A DNA stretch of 64,000 nt from Blakeslea trispora (lineage: Eukaryota > Mucoromycota > Mucoromycetes > Mucorales > Choanephoraceae): positions 744,001 to 808,000 of the forward strand of contig JAIWNE010000002.1 of NCBI GenBank assembly GCA_025331445.1, given 5' to 3'. The translations under genes and the position numbers were made by a program. Shown one piece after another: positions 42,340 to 56,100 of this stretch (position 1 is its first letter; every line of letters starts with the position of its first letter). Under the pieces are notes generated by a model. That model was not told the DNA's origin. It ran no database searches and saw only the letters and a list, made by a program, of their open reading frames with translations.

Positions 42340-43201
42340 TTAAGGCTGAGCATAACGAGTGACTTCATTCTGTGTAAAGCCAGCTTTATAGAGACACTTC
42401 ATGAATTCTTCTTGCACTCGATGCTTTTCGTGTTGAACTAAAAGTCGTTCTTGTGTGACATCTTGTTTTTGCTGTAAATAATACAGCATGTCTTGTGATT
42501 TTTGCATGATTTCCATTTCTCTTGGTTGACCGAGACTCAATATAAAGTCGTTTTTTTGTTGTACGTTTTCCTTGATGTTTTGCATATAGAATGGTCGCTT
42601 CTGAAAGCAGGGCTCATCTTTCTCATCTGTGGGTGTGGGTGGCAATACAAGACTGGTGATTGCCATAGGTGAAGTATGATGATGGGATGGACTACTTTGA
42701 CTGTCGATTTCATTGTTGTAACTACTGAAGACAGGATCCAGTGTATCCCAGTAAGGAAATCGTTTGATGAGTTCATCTTTATAAAAAGTTGTCAAATTAG
42801 TTTTTTTTAAAAAAAAAAGAAGAGGCAAATCCTACTATACCATGTAGATGACGATCACCTTCAGGCTGAAACCTTAATTTGTATCCTTCCGCATCAAGCC
42901 ATTTTCGCGTGATACGGTAGTTACTTTGTAGTGTAGATATTTTAGATGCAACATCTTTTGAGAGGCGATGGTAGATGCCAACTTGTCGAAGATTATCAAT
43001 GATCTCTTCTAGCAAATCCTTTTTAGGCACTCGATCGATTGAGAAATCTTCTCGTTTCCATCGCTTATAATTTGGTCTATAGGAAAGCCAGTCGATCAAG
43101 ACATTCATTGAGCAAGGCCCACCATGAACACCATCCTTAAGCCAGCTTTTATATGGTTTTTTGCCTTTGGGTGTTATTTTCTTATGTGTAGTGACTTTCA
43201 T
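42340..43201 (-). CDS. SANT/Myb-like DNA-binding-type protein (Mucorales family)
   Basis: Exons are 43201-42841 and 42776-42340 (265 aa), with a 64-nt phase-1 intron. The N-terminal half has the pattern of fungal Myb/SANT-like domains: KSWLKDGVHGGPCSMNVLID, WLSYRPNYKRWKRED, then KKDLLEEIIDNL, GIYHRLSKDVASKISTLQSN and RKWLDAEG. The KRFPYWDTLDPVF segment that follows resembles the linker seen in such proteins. A Ser/His-rich spacer and a Gln/Glu-rich coiled coil (QQKQDVTQERLLVQ) complete it. I recall similar proteins being numerous in Mucorales. Whether they are transcription factors or transposon-derived is unknown. Confidence 0.6.
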
Positions 43202-43619
43202 GTTATGAGATAAAAAAAAAAAAGAAGAAGAATAAAAAAGAGAGAGAGAAAAGCGATCTCTTTTGGATTTTCGGAACTAAATTTGTATATATTTTTTACT
43301 GGTCGTATCACTAAAAAAAAATTCGGGAGAACTGAGGCACCTATCAAAAAAGAAACTAGAACATGGATTATTGGTCAATAGTAGTTAATGATCGGCACTA
43401 ACAAAAAAACTGCCCAATCGCATAAATCTTGGTAAGTCTTCAAGGGGCGGGGGCACACTCAATCCTCCACCATGTAACTCTTTCAGAAAAAAAAAAAAGA
43501 GCAAGAACAGTAAAGAAAATCAGTTTGTCTTGGTGAGCAAAAGAAAATGAACCGAACCTTGAGTCCCAAGCACAGATCTTGCTTTCCTTTCCTCTTCCCC
43601 CTCATCATGTTCTCATAAA

Positions 43620-43654
<35 letters not shown>

Positions 43655-44992
43655 GTAAATTGACGTGCTGGAAACCATATAAAACACTTGTCCGGAATAT
43701 TTGGTCAAGCTCAGGTTGAAACTGCTAAACATGGAAGATCCCGAACCTTAAAAGACACGATGAAGCCTATCACTCGCTAGTAAAAAAAATAGCATAGGAT
43801 GCTTTCTTTTTTTTTTTTTGAAAAGACTAAAAGGCAGCAAATGTCAATTATATCACAGCAAAAGGATGGAAGCAAGACGAAAGAGATCATTCAAAAGAAT
43901 AGACACTAGTACGAACAAGATCAAGCACACCTTGAATAAGTTCCTCAGTTGAAAGAAACAAGATGATATCTATCAAATCTAGTGTACGCTGGTCAGACAG
44001 GCTTAGGAATGATTAGAGGAAATAAGCAATTCTTGTTGATCCCGTAGAGGAATCCTTTTACGTCAATCCATGACTCAATCAAAAAGAGATTTCTGGAGCG
44101 AGTGTAATCTTTAGTTGTAGAGCAAAAGTAAATAAGAATTCTTGGGATAGCTAGGAAAGTTATTCCTGCTATCAAGAAAGAGGTTACCCCCCAAGTAAAG
44201 TTCAAGAAACAGAGCGATCAAAGAGCCTTATAGAAAGTCATTTCGAACTTTGGTTGATACTATAGCCTTTAGTAGTATATTTTCTGTCTGAATTTTATTA
44301 CATATACCAAGCCATTTCCTTCTTAAGCCTACATATAACTTCATCAACCATTTTGTTTATTGTTTCAGGCCGGCTTTAATTGTTCCCTCACTATAATAAT
44401 GTGTCAATTTTGTATGTTAAAAGTAAATCACGTGATATGTGTAGTTGAAAGAAAGTCTACATTCTTTTTTTTTCTTTAAATCATGAAAGCACTGTAAAGC
44501 AAAATAATAAGCATCAGTAAAGAAGCAAAACAAGAAACGATGCCTTTCATTACAGCAAAATGCAATTCTATGACTTTAGGCAGTCTGTGCAGAATGTTCG
44601 TAGTTTTAAATTAAAGTATGCACACACTTTAAGAAAGATTACGTTATATTCCTTTTGAAGCTCTCTTGCTTGTTCTTACAGAAACGCATTATGATTGGTA
44701 AAAACGCTGATTATGTTATCAAGACTTGCCAATCAGATTCAAAGAAAAACGAATAACAAATGATATTAGCTCACTATTTTTTTTTGCTTGATTCCAAATG
44801 AAATAGCATGAAAAGATGAAGAATGAACCAGTAGATATTTTTAAAAACCCCTCGAGTATCAAACTCAGCATCCAAAAGTGACGTCGATTTACTTTTTGAA
44901 GTTTGCGTAGTTTCTCATAATTTAGCTAATTACTTTACTGAAACCTAGGCCTTTTTGTTTTCTTTTTTTTTTTGTTTTATTATTATTGTAAT
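43202..44992. other. Intergenic with 30-nt poly-A and one decayed ORF
   Basis: Contains a 30-nt poly-A at 43623-43652 and a minus-strand frame at 43993-44205 (FTWGVTSFLIAGITFLAIPR) that resembles the last helix of MFS transporters but has no neighbouring coding sequence. The final ~50 bp before 44993 is a T-rich tract, the likely AFG3 promoter/leader. Confidence 0.5.
43623..43652. repeat. 30-nt poly-A tract
   Basis: An uninterrupted run of 30 A, the longest homopolymer seen. Could be the tail of a retroposed sequence on the plus strand, but no recognisable body precedes it. Confidence 0.8.
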
Positions 44993-47326
44993 ATGTTTTC
45001 ACGATTAGCACAGATCGGTAGCCGATCTAACGTTGCTCAAAGGGCAACCTTGAGAGGTCCTCTCATCCATCGACTCAACCGTACGCCTGCTCTTTTACGT
45101 AAAGACGTACGTCAATACACAACTGAGAAGCAGCCAAAGAACAACAAGGACGATGAACCTTTCAATATTCCCAAAGGCTTTGAGAGTTTTTTCGGCAAGC
45201 AGTCTGGAAAACAAGCCAAGAAGTCAGCTGATGAAGCTGCCTCAAAGCATGCAAAGCATTCCTCAGACCAAGTACCAAAACCTCCACCAAAGAACAACAA
45301 TAACGGTGGTGGCAATAAGCCCCCTGAAATTCAAATCAACAGTAATATGGTTTTAGGATCATTAGTGGGTGGTTATGTTACCTGGAAGCTGTTCAGTCCT
45401 GCCGAATCTTCTCGTGAAATCACCTGGCAGGGATTCCGTACTCAATTGCTCGACAAAGGCCTTGTTGACAAACTTGTGGTCGTCAACCGTAATCGAGTTC
45501 GAGTCTATTTGCGACCTGAAGCAGGCTCACTCGGTGTTGCACCTCAACAGACATTTGTCTTTACGATTGGATCCCCTGACAGTTTTGAACAAAAGCTAGA
45601 GGAAGCTCAGAACGAATTGGGCATTCCTTCCAACGAACGCATTCCTGTTGCCTATCGTGATGAAGTAAGTGTGCTTCAGACTCTGTTGCATTTTGCACCT
45701 ACCGTCTTGTTGATCGGTGTCTTGGTCTATATGACCAGACGTGGTGCTGGTGGTGTCGGTGGTCAGGGTGGTATCTTTGGTATTGGTAAGAGTAAGGCCA
45801 AGATGTTCAACCAAGAGACAGACATCCGTGTCAAGTTCAAGGATGTTGCTGGTGCTGATGAAGCCAAGGAAGAAATCATGGAATTTGTCAAGTTCTTGAA
45901 GAATCCTGCTGCGTATGAACGTCTTGGTGCCACCATTCCTAAGGGCGCCATTTTATCCGGTCCTCCCGGTACCGGTAAAACCTTGTTGGCCAAGGCTACT
46001 GCTGGTGAAGCTGGTGTGCCTTTCTTGAGTGTCTCTGGTTCTGAGTTTGTAGAGATGTTTGTCGGTGTAGGTCCCTCTCGTGTTCGTGATTTGTTTGCTA
46101 CTGCCAAGAAGAATGCTCCTTGTATTATCTTTGTCGATGAAATTGATGCCATTGGTAAGGCAAGAGGTAAAGGAGGTCAAATGGGTGGCAATGATGAGAG
46201 AGAAAGTACATTGAATCAATTGTTGGTTGAGATGGATGGTTTTGACTCCAGTCAGCATGTCGTTGTCTTGGCTGGTACCAACCGACCTGATGTCTTGGAT
46301 CCTGCCTTGATGCGTCCTGGCCGTTTTGATCGTCATATTGCCATCGATCGCCCTGATATTGGTGGTCGTGCTCAGATCTTCAAGGTCCACTTGAAGCCCA
46401 TCAAGACTCAAGTCGACATGGAGGAGCTTTCTCGTAAGCTGGCTGCTCTTACACCAGGCTTCTCTGGTGCTGATATCCACAACGTCTGTAACGAAGCTGC
46501 TTTGATTGCCGCCCGTAAGATGAAGGAAACTGTAGAAGAAAAGGACTTTGAAGACGCCATTGAGCGTGTGATTGCCGGTCTTGAAAAGAAGTCTCGTGTC
46601 TTGTCTCCCGAAGAAAAGAAGACGGTCGCTTACCATGAAGCCGGTCATGCTGTTGCTGGCTGGTACTTGAAGTATGCTGATCCCCTCCTCAAGGTCTCTG
46701 TGATTCCTCGTGGTTCTGCTGCTCTTGGCTATGCCCAATATTTGCCCAAGGATCAATACCTCTACAGCAAGAAGCAATTGTTGGATCGTATGTGTATGAC
46801 TCTAGGTGGTCGTGTTTCCGAAGAGATCTTTTTCGATTCAATCACGACTGGTGCTCATGATGATCTTCAAAAGGTCACCAAGATTGCCTATGCTCAAGTG
46901 ACTACCTATGGTATGAACGAAGCTGTTGGTCCTCTTTCTTTCAGTGACCCTCAAAACGAGCAACAATTCCAGAAGCCTTTCTCTGAGGCCACTGGTACTT
47001 TGATTGATAATGAAGCTAGAAAGTTGATTACTGAAGCCTACAGCCGTACCAAGAATTTGTTGACTGAAAAGAGAGAAGACATTGAAAAGGTAGCCAAGTT
47101 GCTGTTGGATAAGGAAGTCTTGACTCGTGAAGATATGGAGAATTTGTTAGGCAAGCGACCTTTTGAAGAGTTTACAGTTTATGATGAATATGTTCGCAAG
47201 AAGGTAAGATGATACAGATAACCAGTCGTCCATTTGTCTCATTCTCTTTTTTGTTTTATATAGACTTCTTCGCCGCCTCCTTTTCCTGAAGATGCCCCTG
47301 GTGGACAACCTAATACAACTGACTAA
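44993..47326 (+). CDS. AFG3: m-AAA protease subunit of the mitochondrial inner membrane
   Basis: Exons are 44993-47203 and 47264-47326 (757 aa). I chose the ATG giving [13 protein letters not shown], a mitochondrial presequence. An upstream in-frame start is not ATG. After a Lys/Asn-rich linker come the first membrane segment ([17 protein letters not shown]), the FtsH extracellular-type domain, the second membrane segment ([15 protein letters not shown]), the AAA module (Walker A GPPGTGKT, Walker [31 protein letters not shown]) and the M41 zinc metalloprotease (HEAGH). Two membrane spans place it in the matrix-facing m-AAA class (Afg3/Yta12) that degrades misfolded membrane proteins. A small second exon adds a Pro-rich tail. 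Confidence 0.95.
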
Positions 47327-47631
47327 AGAAAAAAGCAGTTCACTTTCCTTTCCTTTATCTCCCCCCTCTTCTCTCTCTCTTTTGTTATTCTTTCTGTTTC
47401 AACCTTACAGCGCACTGTTTAACCCATATGTATTAATAGTGAAATAGACTTTATAAATCCCCTTATTGTCATTTTCATACAGACAAATAAGTTAAATAAA
47501 AAAACTGACCATGTACCATAAAGCAAATGCCAAAAACTAGTTGAGCTCTTCGGAGTTTATGCTAATTTGTTTCTTTTTTCCTCCTCTTTTTTTTTTTTTT
47601 GCTTATCTCTCTATTTCTCTTTTATTTCAAT
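47327..47631. other. Intergenic AFG3/LMW-PTP
   Basis: CT-rich 3' flank of AFG3, then a T-run (47588-47600) just before the phosphatase start. Nothing else seen. Confidence 0.5.
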
Positions 47632-48286
47632 ATGTCAAGCGATTCTATCAGTGTTTTGTTTGTATGCCTTGGTAAGAAAGGCATTCATTTTCTAGGAAAC
47701 AAGTTGAATGTTAAAGCATACATATTAGGCAATATCTGTCGTTCGCCTATGGCAGAGGCTGTCTTTGCTCATACTGTCAAACAAAACAACCTTCAAGATA
47801 AGTTTAGCAAAATTGATTCTGCAGGCACTGCCTCTTATCACGTAAGATTAGAAATAAAGAGTATTGGGTTATTATTGCTTTCTAATGAATTACGTCTGAA
47901 TGAAGGTGGGTAGCTCTCCTGACAGTCGCAGTGCTTCTACCTGTAAAGCACATGGAGTACCTGTGAAGCATAAAGCTAGAAAAGTGACAAAGCAAGATTT
48001 CGATGATTTCGACTATGTCTTGTGTATGGATGAGTCGAACTTGGCCGATTTGAAGGTGAGAGAATGGGTTTCTTTTCATTGTCTGGTAGATAATGACCTT
48101 TCAATTCTGTAGCGTTTGGCATCTAATGGTTCCAAAGCAGTCGTTAAATTGTTTGGTGAGTATGATCCTCAAGGCGAACTCATCATTGAAGACCCTTATT
48201 ATGGTGGTAATGACGGTTTTGAGCACAACTTTAAGCAAGTGACTCGAGCCAGTGAAGGGCTCTTGAAAGCTCTTGAATTGATTTAA
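47632..48286 (+). CDS. Low-molecular-weight protein tyrosine phosphatase
   Basis: Exons are 47632-47671, 47729-47841, 47906-48055 and 48113-48286 (158 aa). A cytosolic cysteine phosphatase acting on phosphotyrosine and small acyl phosphates. The P-loop VCLGNICRS (C-x5-R-S) near the N-terminus is split by intron 1 after CL and restored by splicing. Others are the WHVG-like [11 protein letters not shown], then [11 protein letters not shown], and the general-acid Asp-Pro in IEDPYYGG. Length equals that of yeast Ltp1 and animal ACP1. The active site is complete, so activity is expected. Confidence 0.94.
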
Positions 48287-48448
48287 ATAAAGAAATAATA
48301 GCATAGAATACATTTACATGAAGCATGTATTTGATTGGTCCAAGTGTTCACTTTGACTTGACGATAATCCCGCTTATTGGTTATGCAACCCCCTCTTTTA
48401 TTTTTCCACTTTTTTTTTTCTTTTTTTTATTATTATTAAAACGCGATC

Positions 48449-49307
48449 ATGCATAACTTACAACAGAGAGCTAATGTAAGATGGCAAAGAGACAGTTAAA
48501 TGTATGAGTCACTGATGATCGGGAACAGACATTGTTCTCGTTTGCTACTAGTGTGGCTGCCACTGTGTTGGGTGTGGTTGCCTTGATCTCCTTTATCACT
48601 GGTTATGGCTCGGTTCAACCTCATCTTCTTCAAGCAGACAAAAACAGTATCAATGTGTAATGAATACATATACATTTACGGAAAGAGCCTTTTTTTTTTT
48701 TTTATTAACTTTACCCTATAGTGTGACACGTCGTTATGGCCCTGAAAACACAGATTATCGTAACAGTAAAAGTGAATTTGCTCGATTGACTTTTGATATT
48801 GATGCAGGTAGAGAACATAGCCAATAGATGATCTATCCGTACACCATGTATTTATAAATGAATAGACTTTACACCTATGTTTAATTGGAACACAAAACAA
48901 GTGTTTGTGACAGTTGTAGCCGAGTATGAAAACGATTACTTTGTAAGTCCCCCCCAAAATGAAAGACAGGATGTGGCCAGCCCCACCTAAAACCATACAT
49001 TCTATAGGGACGAAACCATGTTGTTATTTGGGATAAGATCATTACTAGCAAAGACAAGGCTCATTTGAAATTACGTAATGTCCGAAACAAGTATGCTTTG
49101 ATTGATGTGAGCCAACGTTGGAAGTAAGTTACCTAGCAACGCATTTACGAGACAGTGCATTAATTATTATTTTTTCGAAAAAGCAATGAAAAGGCCAATT
49201 TGACTTTATTGTGGGATGTTACACCTTATGTTGGTTTACTTCAAAATGGTCGTCAACCCAATACACCTTCACAATTCACGATACCTTCATTCCAAGCTAA
49301 AAAATAA
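48449..49307 (+). CDS. SPC3: Signal peptidase complex subunit 3
   Basis: Six exons are inferred: 48449-48475, 48529-48656, 48722-48807, 48866-48942, 49008-49123 and 49184-49307 (185 aa). None is long enough to stand out as an ORF. A type II ER membrane protein: short cytosolic MHNLQQRAN, a membrane anchor (AATVLGVVALISFITGYG), then a lumenal domain with RLTFDIDADFTPMFNWNTKQ, VVIWDKIITSK and LTLLWDVTPYVGLL, matching SPCS3 (SPC22/23). The subunit supports signal-peptide cleavage by the complex. Joins at each phase preserve these motifs. Confidence 0.9.
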
Positions 49308-49389
49308 TCATCATAAAAATCACTTTTTTATTTTTTTTTAATAATATAGTATTCACATTATTTACAAAAAAAAGGTTGAAGTACTTTCT

Positions 49390-50323
49390 TTAGTCTTCTT
49401 TAACAGTAACAGATTGCTTGGTCATTGTGTTTTTGGCATCAGTGCCGGTAGTACCAGCTTGGGCAACAAAGGCTCTTGACTTGGCATAGGTATCTTGAAC
49501 AGCAGAAGTAGCAGCAGTGTGAGCTTGTTTAATACCAGACTGAAGCAAGGTTTGACCCTTGTGAAGTTGAGCATCAACCACATCCTTGTTGCTAATATAG
49601 AGACGAGGGAAGACAAAGGCAGAGACAACGAAACCCAAGATGATGTTCATAGTAGAAACATGAGCAGAGATCTTCCAGACAACAAAGAAAATAGACATCC
49701 ACTTGGCACTTGTCCAGGTGTTTTCAATAAACACAATACGGGTTAAAGCACGAATGACAGTCTCGGCCACTTCAGTCATCACATTAGAATAATGGCGAAC
49801 ATTTTGTCTATCAATCATAGCATGAGTGCGATTATGAATGACATCACTATGAATCAAACCAAAAAAAAAAAGTGAGTCAAATGCATGAATGATATTTTTG
49901 TTATTCACTTTACTTGTAAGGATGAGCAGCATCTTGATTGGTCAAGACCTTTTGGCTTTGAAGTACCAAATTCACATAGACAAGGTTAATACCAATAGCC
50001 AAAGTGAGTAGGCTTGAACCAATTTGCAATAAAGAGTACCAGCGAGTCAACAGAATGGAGCCTACAGTAAGACCGAGGATGGCAGCAGAACGAACTGGGT
50101 TCTTCCACTTCAAGATAGACAAGACTTCATGTTCGATGCGGCGTGTGGTATCATTACGTTGAGAAGGATAAGCACGAGTGTCATTGAGGGTACTATCACC
50201 AGTATTGAATGGGTTCTTTGTGTCCTTGACAGTGGTTGTTTGGGCAGGCATTCTCAAGTCATGATCTACCTGCTTACGTTCAGAGGGAGGAGTGATAGGT
50301 CTTTGTTGTTGATAGGTTTCCAT
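49390..50323 (-). CDS. Reticulon-like ER membrane-shaping protein
   Basis: Exons are 50323-49914 and 49846-49390 (288 aa), with a phase-2 intron. A hydrophilic N-terminus (TPPSERKQVDHD, TYPS/DTRAYPSQ) is followed by the reticulon homology domain: basic WKNPVRSAAILG, the first long hairpin (VGSILLTRWYSLLQIGSSLL), a loop, and the second hairpin (MSIFFVVWKISAHVSTMNII, then GFVVSAFVFPRLYI). Reticulons insert as wedges and stabilise curved ER tubules. The C-terminus is Ala/Thr-rich and amphipathic (QTLLQSGIKQAHTAATSAVQ), as in fungal Rtn1. Divergent from RVB1, with 287 bp between starts. Confidence 0.85.
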
Positions 50324-52112
<1,789 letters not shown>

Positions 52113-52131
52113 TATTTACACTGTTTTATTA

Positions 52132-52863
52132 TTAAAATTTGACCACTTTTTTCTTTTTTACAATCATGGGTGTTATTGTTGTCTCTACAGGCTTCTTTTG
52201 CTTCTTGTTTTGTTCTGCTAATTTTGACTTTGTCTCGGCAAAGATATGGTAATCATCATCATCAGCACCTTGTTCTAGACTGATCATACCCACTGCAGTT
52301 GTGCCGGCTGTTTCTCTAGTGACAGGACAATCCTTGGCTAAATGATCGACTTGTTGACAGATGGCACAACCACCACCATTAGGGTATAATCCTTTTTCAT
52401 TCTTTGGGCATTGACCAGCTAAATGACCTTCTTGTTTACAGATAAAACAGGTAGCATAGGGTAGTTCCTCTAGTTTGATTTAGTAATCATGCTTACACGA
52501 TAACAAGAAAACTTACTGCCTTTTCTAGGTTTCTTGCAGTCTTTTAATCGATGTTCAGTTGTACCACAATTATAACAGATGTTGGCATGTTCCTTGTTCT
52601 TTGGACAACGATTGACAGAGTGGCCGGGTTGTCTACAAGCAAAACACACTTCTCCTGGCTTTCTTTTATTACGATTAGGCTCATCATCTATTCATAACAT
52701 CAGTTCATGTCATCGCTTTTTTTTTCTTCTTTGGATTACCAAAATCTCTTGACCGTTTTTTGCCTCTGTTATCTTGTCTTTGGCGAGGCATTAAGGGTTT
52801 AACGTTAAAGCTGTCATCAGACCTAACAAAGGTCTTTCTTTTCATCTTTGTATAACGAGTCAT
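52132..52863 (-). CDS. CCHC zinc-knuckle protein, ZCCHC9-like
   Basis: Three exons are inferred: 52863-52740, 52687-52517 and 52469-52132 (210 aa). A basic N-terminus (RYTKMKRKTF, RGKKRSRDF) is followed by four zinc knuckles: CFACRQPGHSVNRCP, CYNCGTTEHRLKDC, CFICKQEGHLAGQCP and CAICQQVDHLAKDCP. The order, the linker ELPYAT and the GLYPNGGGCAIC element match eukaryotic ZCCHC9, an RNA-binding nuclear/nucleolar protein. The C-terminus ends in KKKKVVKF, as ZCCHC9 ends in KVVNF. Air1/Air2 of TRAMP is a less likely alternative because they have five knuckles and a different tail. Confidence 0.88.
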
Positions 52864-53179
52864 TATGAATATAAGAGAATATAGAAAAAAAAGTTTATTA
52901 CAATCTCGAGAAAAAAAAAAAGAGAGAAAAGGTGAAAGAACTGGGTGGCTTATTTTCTTTTTTTTTTGCTGCATAAAATAGTTTAAAGTCAGGCTTACAC
53001 AGTTCTAATATGAGAAGAGTGTCATAGGAATTGACAGAATCCTTTTATATCATTTCCAGAAATAAATGGCATATTTCTTCAAAGGAATGAACACACAATC
53101 TCTATTATCTCGAATACTGTTGGTAAACACAACTCTGAATTTATTGAAAGCACAACGATTATTATGGTCTATATGGAAT
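52864..53179. other. Intergenic ZCCHC9-like / ATG2
   Basis: ZCCHC9 promoter side and ATG2 3' flank. Poly-A/T tracts at 52904-52922 and 52957-52968. No gene. Confidence 0.5.
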
Positions 53180-56100
53180 CTATTTGCGTACATCTTCACT
53201 TTGTAATCGCATGGTAGGATCAATTGAATTTCTTAGTCCAGCTAGAATACTCTGCAAAGCACCTGTAAGACCAATCATAGGCTTAATGACAGCAATGGGC
53301 ACTGCACGAACCACTGCCTTGGTCGATCCATGGTGATAGTCATCTTCATCTTGAGTTTGAACATCTGTAGGCACAGCAAAGATCGTCTGAGCAGCGGATC
53401 CCAGATTTCTACTGATTTGATGATACGCCATCTGAAGACCTTCTGTTGATTTAGTTCTATAGTTCTTGGGAGGTGGTGGTATGGAAGCATCCAATTCATC
53501 TTTACTGATGATCTGTAACTCATCATCCTGCAAATCCACACTTTCGGTATAGATAAAATGATACTGTTGATGATCGGATGGTACAGGTGCAGAAGAAGAT
53601 GAAGAGGAAGAAGGCAAAGTAGAAAAGAATCCATCCGCATGCTCAAGTATGACTTGTGTACCCGTAGCCATTTTTGAGCTTAGTTTGATGGCCTCAATGG
53701 CAGCTGCACGAGCAAAGGAGCTGGTACCTCTTTGAATGCCTTTCATCAAACGACCATCTTTTTTATACTGCTGAATAGGCAACAGAACAAGATCAGCAAC
53801 ACCTGTGCCCAAATTGACAAGAGAGCGTACAGGAGGAATGCCTGAAGCCACATTGAACACTTGAGACGTCTGCTTCAGATGAGGAAGCCATTCTTGTCCG
53901 AGACGATCAAACAGGCCTTGAAGACCTCGAATGCCTGTCAGCTTAACATGGGTCAGAGATACTTCAGCACCATCTAAATGGAATAGCTTCACTAGTTCCA
54001 AATACTGTCCATCTTTCACATTGCCCAGATTAAAATGCTTTGGTTTATAATCTAGTTTGAGTAGGATGGGATGAATGTCAACATGCTCTTGATAAAAAAC
54101 AAAAAGATAAGTCACATGATCATGTAAGGCAAAGTTTGATGACTTACGGAAAAACAATGGATTTGATTCGGTATCTTGTTGACCTTGCTTGTTCGTTTCA
54201 ATTGATTGATTGGCTGCTTCTGTTGATTTCAGACAAGTCCTGTCAAAGCTGAAGTATTTCTCTAAAAAGTCAAGAGGATCTTGATCCACATAGAGTCGAA
54301 TAGGCAACAGTTTGATTTTTAACCGAAGTTCTTGTTGAGGATCATTAAGGACAGGCCGTAAGCTGGTCAATTCCACATGCACCATACACTCATCCATCTC
54401 TCTCTGTTGTGATTCTGACTTCATGTAACCCAGAAACTTTTTCCATTTCGATGTCTTGATGTTGTCAATAATCTCAACATCTTTGATGGAGATAGCAAGG
54501 TACATGGCTGTACTATCCTGTTCGGACATCCGGTCAAGATCAATCGAGACACAGTTTAGCCTAAACTCAACATGCGCTTCACCTCCTCTTGGTCTCTTGG
54601 TACGCCTCTTGTCGCTGTTGGGCTCACCAAATCCACTCTGCTGATAGATATCTTTCTCAGCCATCTCTTGCTGAATATAGTCCCATTCATAACCATCATA
54701 CAGGCGCCATACAAGATTTAGATGGGTGACACGCAACGAAAGTACGGCCTTGGTGACATCCACGGCGGATGTGGACAGTTGTACTTTTTTGTCCATACCA
54801 AAGTAATCTTCTACTATCTGGAATGAAACAGGCGCTTGGGTATCTTCATGATCACTCCCCGAGCCTAATAGACGGACAGCATCTTCGGATGACTTGGGTC
54901 GATGCTGTTTACGTCGTGGTTTAGTAGGAGGCAGCCGGGTAGTCGAATAATAGCTGCTGCCTAATGAGGGATCATTGGTATGATAGAACTCTTCTACGTA
55001 ATATTCCTCCATATCAGACGCTTCAATCAATGTGGGGGGTGAAAGTTTGGGTGGTGAAAGCTTGAAGGCCTCTTCATCCAAACTAGCCAACATATCCTCC
55101 TTGTAAACCGTCTTTGTGGTGGATGTACGACGATGACTTTTCTCTTGCTGCAAAGGAATAGGCTGGCCTTCATGGACACTTGTTGGCTTGGGTGATGAAG
55201 ATAAGGAAACACATTGAGATTGGTCTCCATCATTCTGCAGGTAGGTGATGAGGTTGATCAAGGTTTGAAAAGAATCTGCGCTTGAGCCAACTGTGATGTC
55301 TGTACTGATCAGAGCCACGTCCAATTGTGGGGCAGCCAGATGATCATCTAGTCTCACCTTGACAGCTAGTTCAATGTTCTGAATAGCCAAGGTATTGACC
55401 AGACCGATAGTAGTCCAGTATTTACGTGCATTGGTGACTTTGCCTTCCAGCTGTTGATGTGCACTCTGAATATCGAGTTCTTGTCGATCGTCAATCAGAT
55501 AAAGCTCAGTGGACTGAACAAATGTCTTGATTTCAATCATCGGTTGACCTGCCAAAATGTCAGTAATGACCTGAACACCATCTAACACAAGCACGGCACA
55601 CGATGGGCTATGGACAGGAGAATAATCCATCGAGGTCTCCAGCAGATGAGCATAGACCTTGATGTACTGAGTAGGTGGATCAATAAAGACCATATCTTCA
55701 GGCATCTTTTGAAACTCGATCAACTGTTGAATAAAGTCTAGCTGAGTCGTGGCCTTCCAGCAGAGATGACAGGCAACCACACTCGTGACCTTGTCGATCC
55801 GATTCGATTCCGGAAAGGCTGTCAATCTGGAAAACAGAGAGACCATGGACGTGTTGCGTTTAGGATGTATTTTTTTGGGAATCGTCTTGCGTAAGATCGA
55901 GACAGGCTGTTGCGGATTGGATATGTCTGTTAAATCGAGTTCTTCAATGTCCAAGGTAGTAATGTTCTCATTCTTTTCCAAATGCTTGATGGCAGCAAAA
56001 TATCGAAAATCCGAAAACTGAAGGCGAAAGGTGTGTTTCGATAACGTATGCAGGTCCCAGGTACCATGGCTCATGACAGCGACAATCGAAAACAAGCTCT

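Noticed and set aside
45953..46777. 274-codon minus-strand ORF opposite AFG3
   Set aside because: Shadow frame within the conserved AAA/M41 region; composition rich in Thr/Ser/His with no family similarity.
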